From contig CM060734.1 in NCBI GenBank assembly GCA_030704615.1, positions 10,728,001-10,792,000 on the forward strand: DNA of 64,000 nucleotides. Direction: 5' to 3'. A model generated the notes under the pieces. That model searched no databases and was not told where the DNA came from. It worked only from the letters and a program-made list of their open reading frames with translations. A program made the translations under genes and the position numbers. Shown piece by piece: positions 9,898-20,127 of the stretch (position 1 is its first letter; each line of letters opens with the position of its first letter). This DNA comes from Takakia lepidozioides. Its lineage: Eukaryota; Streptophyta; Takakiopsida; Takakiales; Takakiaceae.

Positions 9898-11154
9898 CAT
9901 GGCTTGCAGGGACTTCTCATGGATGTGCACAGCTCATGGTAAATCGCTCACTGCGAACTACGACCTCGACTTGAATCCGGAAGGGTCTAGAAGCTCCTAA
10001 ACATGATGCTTATGGGAGTCCTAATTCTTGGCTCCCACAACAACAGAAAAGATTGGATACCCGAGGACCCTACCCATGAAATAAACACACCATTCCTAAC
10101 TACAATCTAACTTGGTTCATGACTCGCAGGGACCTCTCATGGATTTCGCAGAGCTCATGATGAAATTCTTGACCTAAGAAATGATTGGATCCATTCTACA
10201 CCTCAGAGGACCATACTCTGGAACAATGTAACATTCTATCTGAAGAGGTCACAGGCCCTTCTAGGTTTTCCTGTGCTTGACACCCTTCACTCATGTGAGG
10301 GGAGCAGCAACCACTACTCTATAAGTCACCTTTTACCCCCTCACTGCTTCTGATTTTTCTCTCTCTACGAGGAATGCTGCAGCGGGGTAAGGTGAAAATG
10401 ACAAAAGGTTTAAGGTTTAGAATCCCCGTGCGGGAAGCCGCTGTGCTCCATGCAGGGAGCATCAATATATTGCAGAATGCTTGATACAGCAAGCATTTAC
10501 TTTTTCTCGAGATATGCTTTGAGCAGACACAGATAGACTCTGTGATAAAAAAAAACAAATGATGATCGACAGTGTGCATTGAGCAAGAGTGCATATATTA
10601 GCCAACCCATTGTTCCCATTCCTGCACATGTGGTTCTTCACTTGGTGAAGAAGAAAAGAAACTCACAACACGTGATTAGTAACGAAGATGTATGAAGTCT
10701 TCTACTTGGCAATTGGATGGTCATAGCTTTCATAGCTTATGCCATATCAGACGAATTCTAATTCTACAAGGTGGGTTAGATTACTGCACACTATGTGCCC
10801 CGCATCCCAAGGTCTGCCCTTGTGGATTCCAATAACTACCCGAAAATTCACTCTTGAGAACACACCACCTCTGTAATGCAACTGCGTTGCCCCGCATCCC
10901 AAGATCTACCCTCGGAACTCCAAGAAAGGGTGTCAATAACCTACTTGGGTAAGAGCCCTACTGACTTCTTCCCATTGGAGAAGTTTCATTGGATTATTGC
11001 AACTTAGTTGCCCCGCACTCCACCTCGTTGTGGAGCTCCAACAACCAATGAGTCAATGGATAGGAAATACCAACATTTCCTTCCGACAAACCGGGACAAA
11101 ATCCTAAAGATCTCTCCCTTAGTTGGGGGGAAATAGTTAATTGGTTAATGGAAC
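9898..11154 (-). repeat. Repeat-bearing 3' non-coding region of the Tat-like element
   Basis: CATGGCTTGCAGGGACTTCT at 9898 recurs as CATGACTCGCAGGGACCTCT about 220 bases on, near 10118. The word CCCCGCATCCCA occurs at 10798 and 10890, and as CCCCGCACTCCA at 11011. No protein is recognisable. The block follows the integrase stop at 11155 on the minus strand. Long repeat-bearing 3' non-coding tails are known in Tat/Athila elements, which suits this position. No 3' LTR matching the 5' LTR at 18170 was found. Confidence 0.5.
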
Positions 11155-12184
11155 TCACATGCAGTAGTGCTTGCACCGGACACCGTTCACCAAGTTGGTG
11201 AACTCCACTCCCCTTAGTGTCTCTAGTTGTAATGAGCCGTTGTCAAAGACTGTCTTGACGAGATAAGGGCCCATCCAGTATGAGTCGAAATTGGCTTTGA
11301 ACTCCTCGTTCCGACTGTCGAATAATAGTACAAGATCTCCTGGATCGAAGATTCTCTTTTTGCGCTTAGCATTGAAGTGAGCCTTCCTTCGCCGTTGCAC
11401 TGCCTTAATGTGTTGAGCTGCTGCTTGCCGGAGTTCATCCAGTCCTTCCAACATCTCGAGTCGTTCCTTTAATGACTCTGATGTCACCAACCGTTCGGTA
11501 ATGACCAATCGTAGAGATGGGATTTCTGTCTCGATTGGCATGATGGACTCTACCCCATAAACCAATGAAAAGGGGGTATGTCGAGTAGTTACCTTATGGG
11601 TTGTGCGAAATGCCCACAAAGCCGAAATTAACTTGGTGTCCCAATCCCTCTTGTGCTCCCTGATTGTCTTGGAGAGAATGTTGCACAGGGTTTGGTTGGC
11701 GCGCTCCACCTGCCCACTCGTTTGTGGATGATAAGGGGTTGCCTTTCGATGCTTGATGGAGAATGCCACCATCATTTCCTCGATGACGTCGTTGATGAAG
11801 TGAGATCCTCTGTCACTCACTATCTCTTTTGGGCATCCGAATCGAAAAATGATATATTCATAAATGAAAGAGGCGGTGTGCATTGGCCCTCTTAACCGCT
11901 TTGGCTTCTGCCCACTTGGTCAGATACTCAGTGGCTACAATGATGTAGCGATTTTTTCGACTCGATGTAGGGTGCACTTCCCCTACATAGTCGATCCCCC
12001 ACTTCTCAAACGGAGCAAGGGGGAGAGTGGGAACTAACGGCATTCCAAGTCCCGCTTGGCGTACCTTTGACAAGAGTCGCATTTTCGCACATGCATGTGC
12101 ACATCTTTGAACATGGAGGGCCAGTAGTATCCTGCCCTCAAAGCCTTCTACACTGTGAGCCGCCCTGCAAAGTGTCCTCCGCAC
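11155..12184 (-). pseudogene. Integrase of the Tat-like element
   Basis: Two overlapping frames (11858-12184 and 11155-11883). The zinc-binding HHCC region is split across frames: H...MCGGHF upstream near 12190, and a CDSCQR-type word just downstream. The catalytic D, D35E residues fall in GIDYVGEV, VSDRGSHF and QVERANQTL. The C-terminal part carries the GPY-like module (WMGPYLVKTV). The frame ends at 11155. The break between frames is at about 11870. Confidence 0.85.
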
Positions 12185-12946
12185 ATGCTATCATGGGCTG
12201 ACTCTAAGATCTGGGGAACCTCCTCCGGGGTGACGCATCGCCTCAAGAGTCCATCCAATCCCCTTCTATAAAGTTGCCCTCCCACAAGAGCAAACTTCAT
12301 GCTGCGCAGTCGAAGCCTTCGTCGCGCATGTCGATCCAATCTTGGGGGAAATTCCAGGGTGCTTAAATACTGAGCTATGTGTTCATACCATGGAGGAACG
12401 GTCTCTATAGAGAACAAAAATGCATCCGGGAAGTCATCGTCAATAGGCTCGGCCCCTGTTTCCTCCGACAATCGGGAAAGGTGATCGGCCTGAGCATTAA
12501 GCCTTCCGGGCTTGTAGACTACCTTGTAGTCGAATTCCTGAAGCAGAATAACCCACCTGGCTATTCTTCCCGTCAAATCGGGTTTGTTGATCAGGTATCG
12601 TGATGCCATGTGATCAACAAAAAAAAATGAAAGGTGTCTCCAATAGGTAATGCCGATACATTTTTAAGGCAAAAATCATTCCCAGAGCCTCCCGCTCCGT
12701 GGTGCTATACCTCGTTTCGGCGAATGTCAGCTGTCGACTGGCGAAAGATATTGGATGATCATGGCCATCAGCATCTGGTTGGCACAGGGCATAGCCTATG
12801 GCCACTGCTGAAGCATCAACGTAAACATAGAAAGGCCTGTTCCAATCGGGAGCGGCCAAAATGGGAGCGGACACCAAGCGCTGCTTGAGTGTCTCGAAAG
12901 ACTCCTGACACCCTGTATCCCAGGAAAATATCTGGTTCTTCTTCAA
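12148..12946 (-). pseudogene. RNase H of the Tat-like element
   Basis: The N-terminal piece (12614-12946) contains VYVDASAVAIG, ISFASRQL and STTEREALGMIFAL, holding the first Asp and the Glu of RNase H. It shifts frame at a run of nine A on the plus strand (12620-12628), which destroys a DHMAS-type motif. The second piece (12148-12609) resumes with RWVILLQEFDYKVVYKPG and ADHLSRL, the last catalytic Asp region. The homopolymer indel is the likely cause of the frame break, and could also be a sequencing error. Confidence 0.8.
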
Positions 12947-12949
12947 TAA

Positions 12950-13942
12950 TCAAGTCAGAGGTAAGGCCTCTGCTGCATACTTGTCCATAAATTTCCTATA
13001 CCACCTTGTGTGGCCAAGGAACCCTTTCACCTTAGATGATGTCTCTAGTGCAGGCAATTCGACTATGGCGCTCACCTTTGCTGGATCTGTCGCCACGCCA
13101 TCTTTGGACACTATGTGCCCTAGTAGCAGTCCATGTGTGACTGCAAACACGCACTTCATTGGGTTGAGAGAGATCCCATTCTCCCTGCACCGGATGAAGC
13201 ACTCCCGTAATGCTGCAACGTGATCTTTTGCATCCCCATTGCAACAAAAGTCATCTAAGAAGATGACCAAATTTCTTCTCACGATGTCTGAAAAGGCATA
13301 CGTCATGACCCTCTGAAACGTCAGGGGTACGTTGCACAAGCCAAAGGGCATCCGTGTATAGGCAAAGGTGCCCCATGGTGAAGTAAAGGTGGTTTTCAGC
13401 ACGTCATTTGGGTCAATCAATAGCTGATTGTACCCTGAAAAGCCATCCATGAAGGAGTAGAGCTCCTTTCCTGCTACTTCTTCCACCAAAGTATCTATGA
13501 ATGGCAAGAGAAAATGATCCTTGTGTGTTACCTTGTCAAGGGGGCGGAAGTCCATGCATACCCTTAGGCCTCCATTCTTCTTTTAGACGATCACCATCGG
13601 GGACATCCATGTTGATGTTTCCACCGGGAAAATAAATTCTGCGGCCAGCAGCTTCTCAATCTCTGTTTTAATGAGCAGTGCTAAGTTGGGGTTCACCCTC
13701 CTCTCGCGTTGTCGTCTTGGGGGGCTCCCGGAATCAGGGGAATGGAATGCATTGCCACGTAAGAAGGCACTCCCTTCAATTCGGTGTAGGACCATGCAAA
13801 AATGTCCCGAAATTCCTTGAACAGTGCCTGATACTCCAAGGCCTACTCTGTTGTCAAGTGGGCTCCCACCTTCACCATCTTTGGTGACTCTCCTCCAACT
13901 GCCATGTCGATCAACTGCATCGTTGGTTCCGATGTGAAACAC
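12950..13942 (-). pseudogene. Reverse transcriptase of the Tat-like element
   Basis: Two pieces. 13583-13942 carries the approach to RT (EIEKLLAAEFIFPV, STWMSPMVIV), ending at a stop that replaces the usual K-K-N-G stretch. 12950-13555 carries the palm: MDFRPLDKVTHKD, SFMDGFSGYNQ with the first Asp, RMPFGLCNVPLTFQRVM, and FLDDF with the catalytic Asp pair. The break between pieces is one stop codon near 13580. Length and motif order match gypsy RT. Confidence 0.88.
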
Positions 13943-14562
13943 GACCTCGGCTCAAATCGAGATCCGTTTGATCCCTGCTGCAAATAAGGAATGTAGGGGG
14001 CGTTATGTTTCAGGACATCCCTTTCTAGGTCGACCTCCTCTACAATTCTCATATCTAGAATCTCGTCATTTTCCTCCTGAGGAATCTCTTCTTCTTGCAG
14101 ACCAACCCGTTCGGCGGATATGGAAAAAAGTTCGGTCAATGACTCGAACTCTGGAAGTGCCTATGTTGATACCGAGTGTATCATCACTTCCCTGCCTTGG
14201 GTTTCTCCGAACAACCAGGCCATGCAGTCTACATCAGACTCGCATTCATACAATCCCGGTCCTAGAGACTTGATTGCGTCTTCTAGTCCTACCTTCCTTC
14301 GCTTAACCTCCCTGTGAGGCACGGCCGCTGTTGCTAAAACTCGGTGGGCGTGCGAGGTGGGGAGGAGCTCTCCCTCTAACCACAAATCCTTCGCACTCAA
14401 GTCTGCAGACTCCTCTTCAGAGCCAATCATGCTGAGCTCATCCTCATCTGTTTCTTCGTGAGGTGCTCCAGAAAGAAATGCAACAGTAGTAGTGTAAGGT
14501 CTTACCCCATAAGTAATGGTGCCTGCCCCCAGTCCATTCGTGCCCTGGACTGGACCAACCAT
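13843..14562 (-). pseudogene. Protease-RT linker of the Tat-like element
   Basis: Acidic, low-complexity minus-strand frames (14161-14562 and 13843-14139) fill the space between protease and RT. Words such as EETDEDELSMIGSEEESAD are typical of the spacer in Tat/Athila polyproteins, and the segment carries no catalytic motif. A frame change lies between the two pieces. Confidence 0.55.
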
Positions 14563-14951
14563 GGCCTCCCTAATAGGAGTGCATACGAATATTCGTCGAT
14601 GGGGAAGTCTATGATTTGGAAGTCTACTGCATACGTGTAGCCTCCTGTCTTCATCTTTACATTTGCTATGTGACCCACTGGTCGGATCTTCCGCTGGTCA
14701 GCTAGCCTGATTGTCTGAGGGGATTCCCCTATCATGTTCAAACCCAGTTTGGATAGAGTGGAGAACGGCATGATGTTGACTGAGCTCCCATCATCCACTA
14801 AACAACGCCGTATGAATCGGTCAGCAATTCCCACTTCTATCTCTACTAGACCTGGGTCGATGTGAGCATTGATATGTTGGGCCTGAGCAGAAGTGCTCAC
14901 TCGCTTCCTCAACAATGATGCCTTAAGAGCGTGGCGGACTGTGGGCGCCAT
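14502..14951 (-). pseudogene. Aspartic protease of the Tat-like element
   Basis: The frame contains RRCLVDDGSSVNIM, where D-x-G-S-S is the retropepsin active-site form found in Tat/Athila elements. It is followed by the conserved second part ALLLGRPWL about 75 residues on. It processes the Gag-Pol chain in functional elements. The start shown is only the first Met of the open stretch; in the element the domain is part of a longer polyprotein. Confidence 0.85.
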
Positions 14952-14981
14952 GGCTATGAGCTGTGCAAATGTAATGTTTGT

Positions 14982-15689
14982 TTAAATATGGCGAAGATCC
15001 TCCATTAAATTGTACGGTTCTAGCTCGTCTGCGAACCGCATAGTTGAATGCATCCTCCTCTGGGGAAGCTTTTTTGTCGCCGGACTCTTCGCTCTTGATT
15101 CAGGGGGTTGAGAAATGGTTGGTCGGACTATTGGAGATTCCGCCTCTGCAAATGCTACCTCCTTATCTTTGGGATGGATGTCTTCCTCCTCCCGAAGCAC
15201 AGTCTCCGCCACCTTTCGTGCATCTGACTTCATTACTGTGAAGTTCAGATCCTCCCATTCCGATGTGGATGTGGTTGACTCCGACGCCTCATACCCAGGG
15301 CCTTTCCCTAGCGTGTCTCGTTGTTGTCGGGTCATCACTGCGTAGCTACCTTTATCGGGGCTAGCTGTCGCTGTTGGAGTGGCCTCCGGCTCACTCGCAA
15401 TCCAATTTACTTGGTGTTGCGTCTCCTGAAGGCGCGTTGTATGATTGGGTTGTACGTTGGTCTGCTGTTGCTGAGGTGGCGCCGAGGTAGACGCTTGATG
15501 TCCTCCCTGCACCCTTACATCCTGAGGGGGAGACCACGTGTTAGAAGAACCCTGGGCTATCTGAGCCACAAGATTTGAATAAGGTGCTTGGGCAGCCTGT
15601 CCCTGAGCGGCATTGCCCCCTGAGTATGATGGACCTGCCTGATCCGGCCTAGGTCGTTGTGCTATCTGCGTTGGGGTAGCAAAATACAT
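14982..15689 (-). pseudogene. Gag-protease linker, Gln/Pro-rich
   Basis: A 235-residue frame rich in Gln, Ala, Pro and Ser (AQRPRPDQAGPSYSGG, STSAPPQQQQTN), with no catalytic motif. It lies between the zinc knuckles and the protease on the same strand, so it is read as linker of the gag-pol polyprotein. Confidence 0.55.
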
Positions 15690-15779
15690 GCTATGCTATT
15701 GCGGTAGAGGGTTGGGTGGTTCAGTCACATACTGATCCGGGAATGGAGCTCATTGCCCTTCCAAATTCCTCTCTACTTG

Positions 15780-17460
15780 CTGGATGGTGGCAGGGGCCGG
15801 TCGGTCCACCTGCCTCCGGGAACATCTCTCCAAGGGATGGCCTCTTTGGCCATAATGCAAACATACTATATCACTCCAACAGTCTTGTGTTGGGTGTGTG
15901 GTTTTGCCACATTTTTGACAACCTTTCCTGGATTGACTGAATTGTCGTTTTGATCTATCCTGATAAGTCGGGTTTCGGCTTACCTACCTCTCCCGGGTGG
16001 GATAAGGACAATGTTGAGCAGCATGCCCAGGACCGTCGCAGTTGGAGCACCATACCTTTGCCGGGTTGGGGCCGGATTCTCCTACTGGAGTAGCATCTCG
16101 ATACCCTACGTAGCCTGGTGATCTGCTGGTCGATGGAGCTCATGCGATCGCCCATTGTTTTGATGGTTTTGATGAGAGAGGTGACTTGCGCCTCCAAATG
16201 GCCCACCCGTGAATCAGACTGCCCAGTGGAATCTGCATACGAGTTAGTAGGGGCAGCATTCGTATATTGTAGCACGGTCGGTGCTACTGCTGGTGTAGGG
16301 GATGTCGCCGGGGCGTATGGTTGTGCTTTTCCTACATATGACGGCGTATAGTGTAGAGCGGGTTGGATCACCGCTAATGGCGTCGGCTCCTGCGTGGGCT
16401 CGATCGTAATGTATGATGGAAGTGCAAAGTTGGGCATCTTGGCCCGTTGTACCTGGCGATGCTTGTTGTCGAACTCCTTGCCGGCTTGTATGGCATCTAC
16501 CAGTGTTGCAGGTCTTTGCTGCAAAACCTGAAAGTGAGTGGTCTCTCGTAATCCACTCAGAAAACAATCCTTCAGTACCCCATCATCTAGGGGGGTTAAA
16601 GGGTTTTGGAGTTGCATCAACTCCCGAAATCGCATTTCAAAGTCCGCCACCTCCTCTGTGGGGCCTTGGCGGATCCTGGCCAGTGCCATCAAGACACTGG
16701 TGAACTGGTGGACCGCTCAAAAATGATCTAAAAATGCGTCCCGAATCTGTTGCGAAATGATTGGCTGGGAACGTTGCCAACCATTCCATGCCCTTCCTGG
16801 TTAGTGAACAAGGAAATAATCGGATCATTTCCTGTAAATAGTGCACATGTTCTCAAATTGATTAAGATGGATATCTGGATCAGATTTCCCATCATACAGA
16901 GGAAATGGTGGTTGGGTTTTGCTTGCTGCTAGAGCCATTAGTGCTGCTGGTGCAACTGGTGCTGCAGTTTGTCCAAACTGAAACGGTCCAGCTGCTGTTG
17001 ATGGTGTTGGTGTTGGGACTGTCACTACTAAGGGTGTTGCTGGTGTTTGTCTTCCAAACAGAGATTCAAAACTCGGAGGTCCTTGTCCCAAAGATAGCCG
17101 GCTACCAGCTGTTGTCCCTACTAAGCTTAATGAATCTTTAAAAGCTTTGAGTGCGGTTCTGGTTATCCTTTCTGGAGAAGTAGTTTCACTTCTCTCACCT
17201 TCTTCACTCAAAATATTCTCAAACTTTTCTTCCAATATTTCAGCAAAACCTTGATTTGGACTTGTTACTGTAGAAGGTCCTTTAGACCTTTCTTGTGGTA
17301 ACCATTCGCCTAGTGCATTACTTGCAACTCCTTCTGGTGTAGTGTTCTCACTTTCTGGAGATCGGATTTCCTGATCTTCTGGTTTATCACTGTCAGTTTG
17401 TCTTGATGCCTCTCCTTGAATAATATTCAAGTTCTGTAATTCAGGGAACTCTTTTCTCAA
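15780..17460 (-). pseudogene. Gag with three zinc knuckles, Tat-like element
   Basis: Pieces at 16825-17460, 16637-16846 and 15955-16692 form a gag. They contain FPLYDGKSDPDIHLNQFE, LTRKGMEWLATFP, and RQGPTEEVADFEMRF with FLSGLRETTHFQ, the retrotransposon Gag capsid pattern. Downstream, in shifted frames, are zinc knuckles: CSNCDGPGHAAQHC at about 16015-16060, CQKCGKTTHPTQDC at about 15885-15930, and a third with Tyr in place of the second Cys (CLHYGQRGHPLERC) at about 15828-15870. The function is RNA packaging and particle formation in active elements. At least three frame changes break it. Confidence 0.82.
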
Positions 17461-18168
17461 ACGAGCTTCCCTTTATGCAGCATATTTCTCTATTCTTTCA
17501 GTTTTTTCTTGCTTAGTTTTTTCCTTATTTTCTTCATTCATTCCCACATCATATATAGAATTCTTGTTCAGTACCCTTTCATAAGACTTGGTATGTCAGT
17601 AAAGAAAATTATAGTGGTCTCTACCCTTTCTCCAAGATTACACCATCCTGCCAAAATCCATAGCACGACTTAATTTTCCTTTACTGATTGATCACCAATC
17701 TTTTAATGGGCACAATAATACCATTTGTCTTTCTCAGTGTATCTGATTTGTAACAAGTCTTTGGGTATCCAGTATTCTACTGCTTCTATGATCATATGAC
17801 AATATTCATAATTTGAACATCCTTCCCTGAAGATATAACTAGTGTAGCAAATTTCTGATTGGTAATAGAGTAATCAATAAAGCTAGACGAGACAACCACT
17901 CCTCACTTCTGATTCTGCATTCCCAAGGTGCTTGTGCAATACTGATCACTCCTCCCTTTAATCCCCATTTGTCATCTTCTTTCGCAATTGAAAGAAAGAT
18001 CTTTTGTTGTATTGCTACTGGTAAGCCATGAATTTTTTCCATGAATGCTTTCCATTCCTTTGCTTCCGTTGATTCGTTCTTTCGTGATTTAAAAAAATCA
18101 TTGAGTAGCCATCCTTCCTTGAGTTCACTGGAACTTAAGATACTGTTATTCCCCAGTATGGTCGCCAA
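17461..18168 (-). pseudogene. Leader/matrix part of gag, Tat-like element
   Basis: An open frame (17839-18168) begins within the primer-binding site and runs 109 codons (for example EWKAFMEKIHGLPVAIQQ). The frame then continues with scattered stops (IEAVEYWIPKDLLQIRYTEKDK) down to the gag capsid region. The continuity of protein-like text suggests one long original gag N-terminus. No domain is recognised. Confidence 0.45.
18151..18167 (-). promoter_or_regulatory. Primer-binding site of the Tat-like element
   Basis: Just inside the LTR end (TTAACA, then TT) the minus strand reads TGGCGACCATACTGGGG, a tRNA 3'-end complement beginning TGG as expected for minus-strand DNA priming. This fixes the LTR boundary at about 18170. 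Confidence 0.7.
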
Positions 18169-18169
18169 A

Positions 18170-18660
18170 TGTTAACCACTGGTTTATGACTTAGACAAAA
18201 CAGGCTCTCAGCACTACTGCCCATTTCCCAAGACATGCAACAGAGGTTGTCCAATGGTATGCTTTCGGAAACAATTACAGAGTGACATGCAATCTCATTA
18301 GCCTAAAAGATCTTAGTCGGAAAGGCTGAAGCCTCTTTGTTCATACAGCCAAACAATATACAAGACAATCAAGAGCTATTCTGAGACGATGCACATTCTC
18401 ACTATCTCACGTTCTCTCATAATGCACATTCTCTCCATCTCACAATCACTCTACACAGAGATACTTGGAATAGCATGGCTTTACTTCAGAGTCATCACAT
18501 CATAGCACAAGTATACATCAAATCACTCTGATTCCACTGGATACACAATGATCCCTTCTAAATTGCGTGCAACCCTTTTATACTATGCTCAAAAAAGCCG
18601 TTACAGCCTGCGGTCGTTAATGACCGTTGCCTAACTGCCTACGCAACCTAAAAGGTTTGC
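18170..18660 (-). repeat. 5' LTR (partial) of the Tat-like element
   Basis: The inner boundary is set by the TTAACA end next to the primer-binding site. A TATAAAAG box lies on the minus strand at 18575-18582, so U3 must extend to the right of it. The outer end is not recognised, and the right limit given is the minimum. No second copy of this LTR was seen at the 3' side. Confidence 0.6.
18575..18582 (-). promoter_or_regulatory. TATA box in the 5' LTR
   Basis: The minus strand reads AGTATAAAAGGGTTGC, about 400 bases before the inner end of the LTR. That placement fits the start of R in plant Ty3/gypsy LTRs. Confidence 0.55.
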
Positions 18661-18930
18661 CAAAAAAGTGGCCCGTGGTCGTGGTCGTGGTCGTGACTCG
18701 TGGTCGTGTGCCTTAGTGGTACACGGCCCACGGTCCCTCATTGCTCCTTCTACGAGTAAAGCCTATGCTACTGTGGCCGTGTGATATCGTGGTTCACGGT
18801 CCACGGCTCCTACACTACCCACTACTGCTCCTCGTGGTAGTGTGTCCCGTGCTTCGCTGCTGCTAAGTGCCGAGCACTTAGCCTTTTCTGCCTCGTGGCC
18901 GGGTAGTGTGAAATAAATCACTACCCGCCA
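18661..18930 (+). repeat. Short-repeat tract with a perfect hairpin
   Basis: GTGGTC units repeat at about 18669-18715, and CGTGGT words recur to about 18840. At 18900-18927 CGGGTAGTG and CACTACCCG form a perfect 9-bp stem around a 10-base loop. The tract lies between the two opposed retrotransposon LTR ends and probably belongs to one of the LTRs. Confidence 0.55.
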
Positions 18931-19213
18931 TGTATCCTCGTGGCTTTAGCTGTCCTGCCCTCGTGGCACTTACACTTAGCCGTTATCAGCGACCAAGGTG
19001 TAGGGAGCTATTCCGGACTGCCATCTACCAAAGGGAATTTCCACTAGGCCCAAAGTGGTGGAGGGTCTTTTGGAGGCGCAAGGGGGACCATTATGCCTCG
19101 GTGAGCAGCCGAAGCTCCGAGTTGGTCCGGCGGCCAGTTTGGGAGTTAGGCGTGCACATCAAAGCGAGTAACTATGACTTGAAGGGGAGTTTACCGAAGT
19201 GAGGTGCGTGACA
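18931..19213 (+). repeat. 3' part of a plus-strand Ty3/gypsy LTR
   Basis: The sequence ending ...GCGTGACA at about 19213 is followed directly by a methionine-tRNA-type primer-binding site (TAGGTATCAAAGC). That is how a 5' LTR ends in many plant gypsy elements. The left end and any TATA box were not found. The LTR is probably truncated by the neighbouring opposite-strand element. Confidence 0.55.
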
Positions 19214-19214
19214 C

Positions 19215-19227
19215 TAGGTATCAAAGC
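19215..19227 (+). promoter_or_regulatory. Primer-binding site, initiator-Met tRNA type
   Basis: TAGGTATCAAAGC differs by two bases from TGGTATCAGAGC, the usual plant gypsy/copia primer site complementary to initiator-methionine tRNA. It lies one to two bases after the LTR end. Confidence 0.65.
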
Positions 19228-19466
19228 TTAGAGTTCAGTACGCGATCGTCGTTGAGATCGGCCTCACCATGGGGTCGGGCAGGACAAAGCGAAAGCGGAA
19301 CAGCCCAAAAGACGATGATCCCAGTGAGCCCAGTGGGGGCGACGTGTCACCGAAGCGACAAATGGAATAGACGATTTATGCTTCTGAAAGCAAGGCCGCT
19401 CAAGAGCGGGAGGAATTTGGGGAGTTGTAGTCCGAGGACTTCCCAAAGGCTCCACCAGACCAACAG

Positions 19467-20087
19467 ATGTCTCCCGTGCCAGCAGCCTTTTGGGAAGGGT
19501 TGTTGGCGCAGTTTGGTGGGACGCTAAAAGACGTGATGAGGGCGGCTAATGCCACTTTCACTAAGGCAAAGTTTAAGGTGAAGCCTAAGGAACCCGACAC
19601 CTTCAAGGGCGTCCGAAATCAGAAGGCACTCAACACCTGGCTCTTGGAGCTGGAGCAGTACTTCCGGGCGGCCAAGTTGAGTGACGAGGATCGGGTGGAA
19701 GTGGCTCCCACCTATTTGAGGGACTATGCTCAACAATGGTGGCAGAAGCGTGTTCATGATCAAGGACCAAACCCAGAAACCTTGAGTTGGAGTGGGTTCA
19801 AGGAACTTATGAAAAGACAGTTTGTGCCCATCAACGCGTCCTGGCTCGCCCGGGACAAGATGATGAACTTGAAGCAAATGGATGACATTCGGGGATATGT
19901 TCAGGCTTTCAATGTGTTATTGCTCGAAGCGCGGATATGGCGGAACCAGAAATGGTCTTCAACTTTGTGGCGGGACTGGCCCCATGGGCCAGGCGGAAGT
20001 TGGAAAAGAGGCCGCCAAAGACTTTGAACGAGGCAATTGAAAGGGCTGAATGCTTCTCGGATGTCCCTAGGGGTGGGTTCCCCTAGC
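19467..20087 (+). pseudogene. Gag capsid protein, frameshifted
   Basis: The retrotransposon gag domain spans about residues 30-150 of this frame, with the W-W pair in QQWWQKR and RQFVP as landmarks. A one-base change near 19935 moves the last 50 residues (FVAGLAPWARRKLEK) into another frame. In an active element the product forms the virus-like particle. Here it lacks the C-terminal zinc knuckle and is cut short. Confidence 0.8.
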
Positions 20088-20127
20088 ACCACGTAGATGA
20101 GATGCGTAGGGTCGAGGGGTATCGTAG

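Larger units (their letters stand above)
11155..18168 (-). mobile_element. Ty3/gypsy retrotransposon, Tat/Athila-like, broken
   Basis: In 5'-3' order on the minus strand: primer-binding site (18151-18167), a leader ORF, gag with zinc knuckles, a linker, an aspartic protease, reverse transcriptase, RNase H and integrase. The protease motif DDGSSVN, the LLLGRPWL end, and the RT motifs FMDGFSGYNQ and FLDDF are those of the Tat/Athila side of Ty3/gypsy. Gag-to-pol is interrupted by in-frame stops and at least four frame changes, including one at an A9 run (12620-12628). The 5' LTR is partly visible beyond 18170. The 3' LTR is missing, so the copy is inactive. Confidence 0.85.
19215..20087 (+). 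mobile_element. Ty3/gypsy 5' end with gag
   Basis: After the primer site a short frame (19270-19368, rich in Lys, Asp and Pro) leads to a gag open frame at 19467-20027. The capsid pattern is clear: PDTFKGVRNQKALNTWLLELEQYF, then ALQWW-type DYAQQWWQKR, then SWSGFKELMKRQFVP and IRGYVQAF. Near 19935 the frame shifts. The continuation (MAEPEMVFNFVAGLAPWARR ... ERAECFSD) ends at a TAG at about 20085. No zinc knuckle, protease or RT follows; a SET-like frame does. Confidence 0.82.

Noticed and set aside
9898-11154. CRISPR-like array
   Set aside because: The repeated words are few, unequally spaced and imperfect, in a plant-type genomic context.
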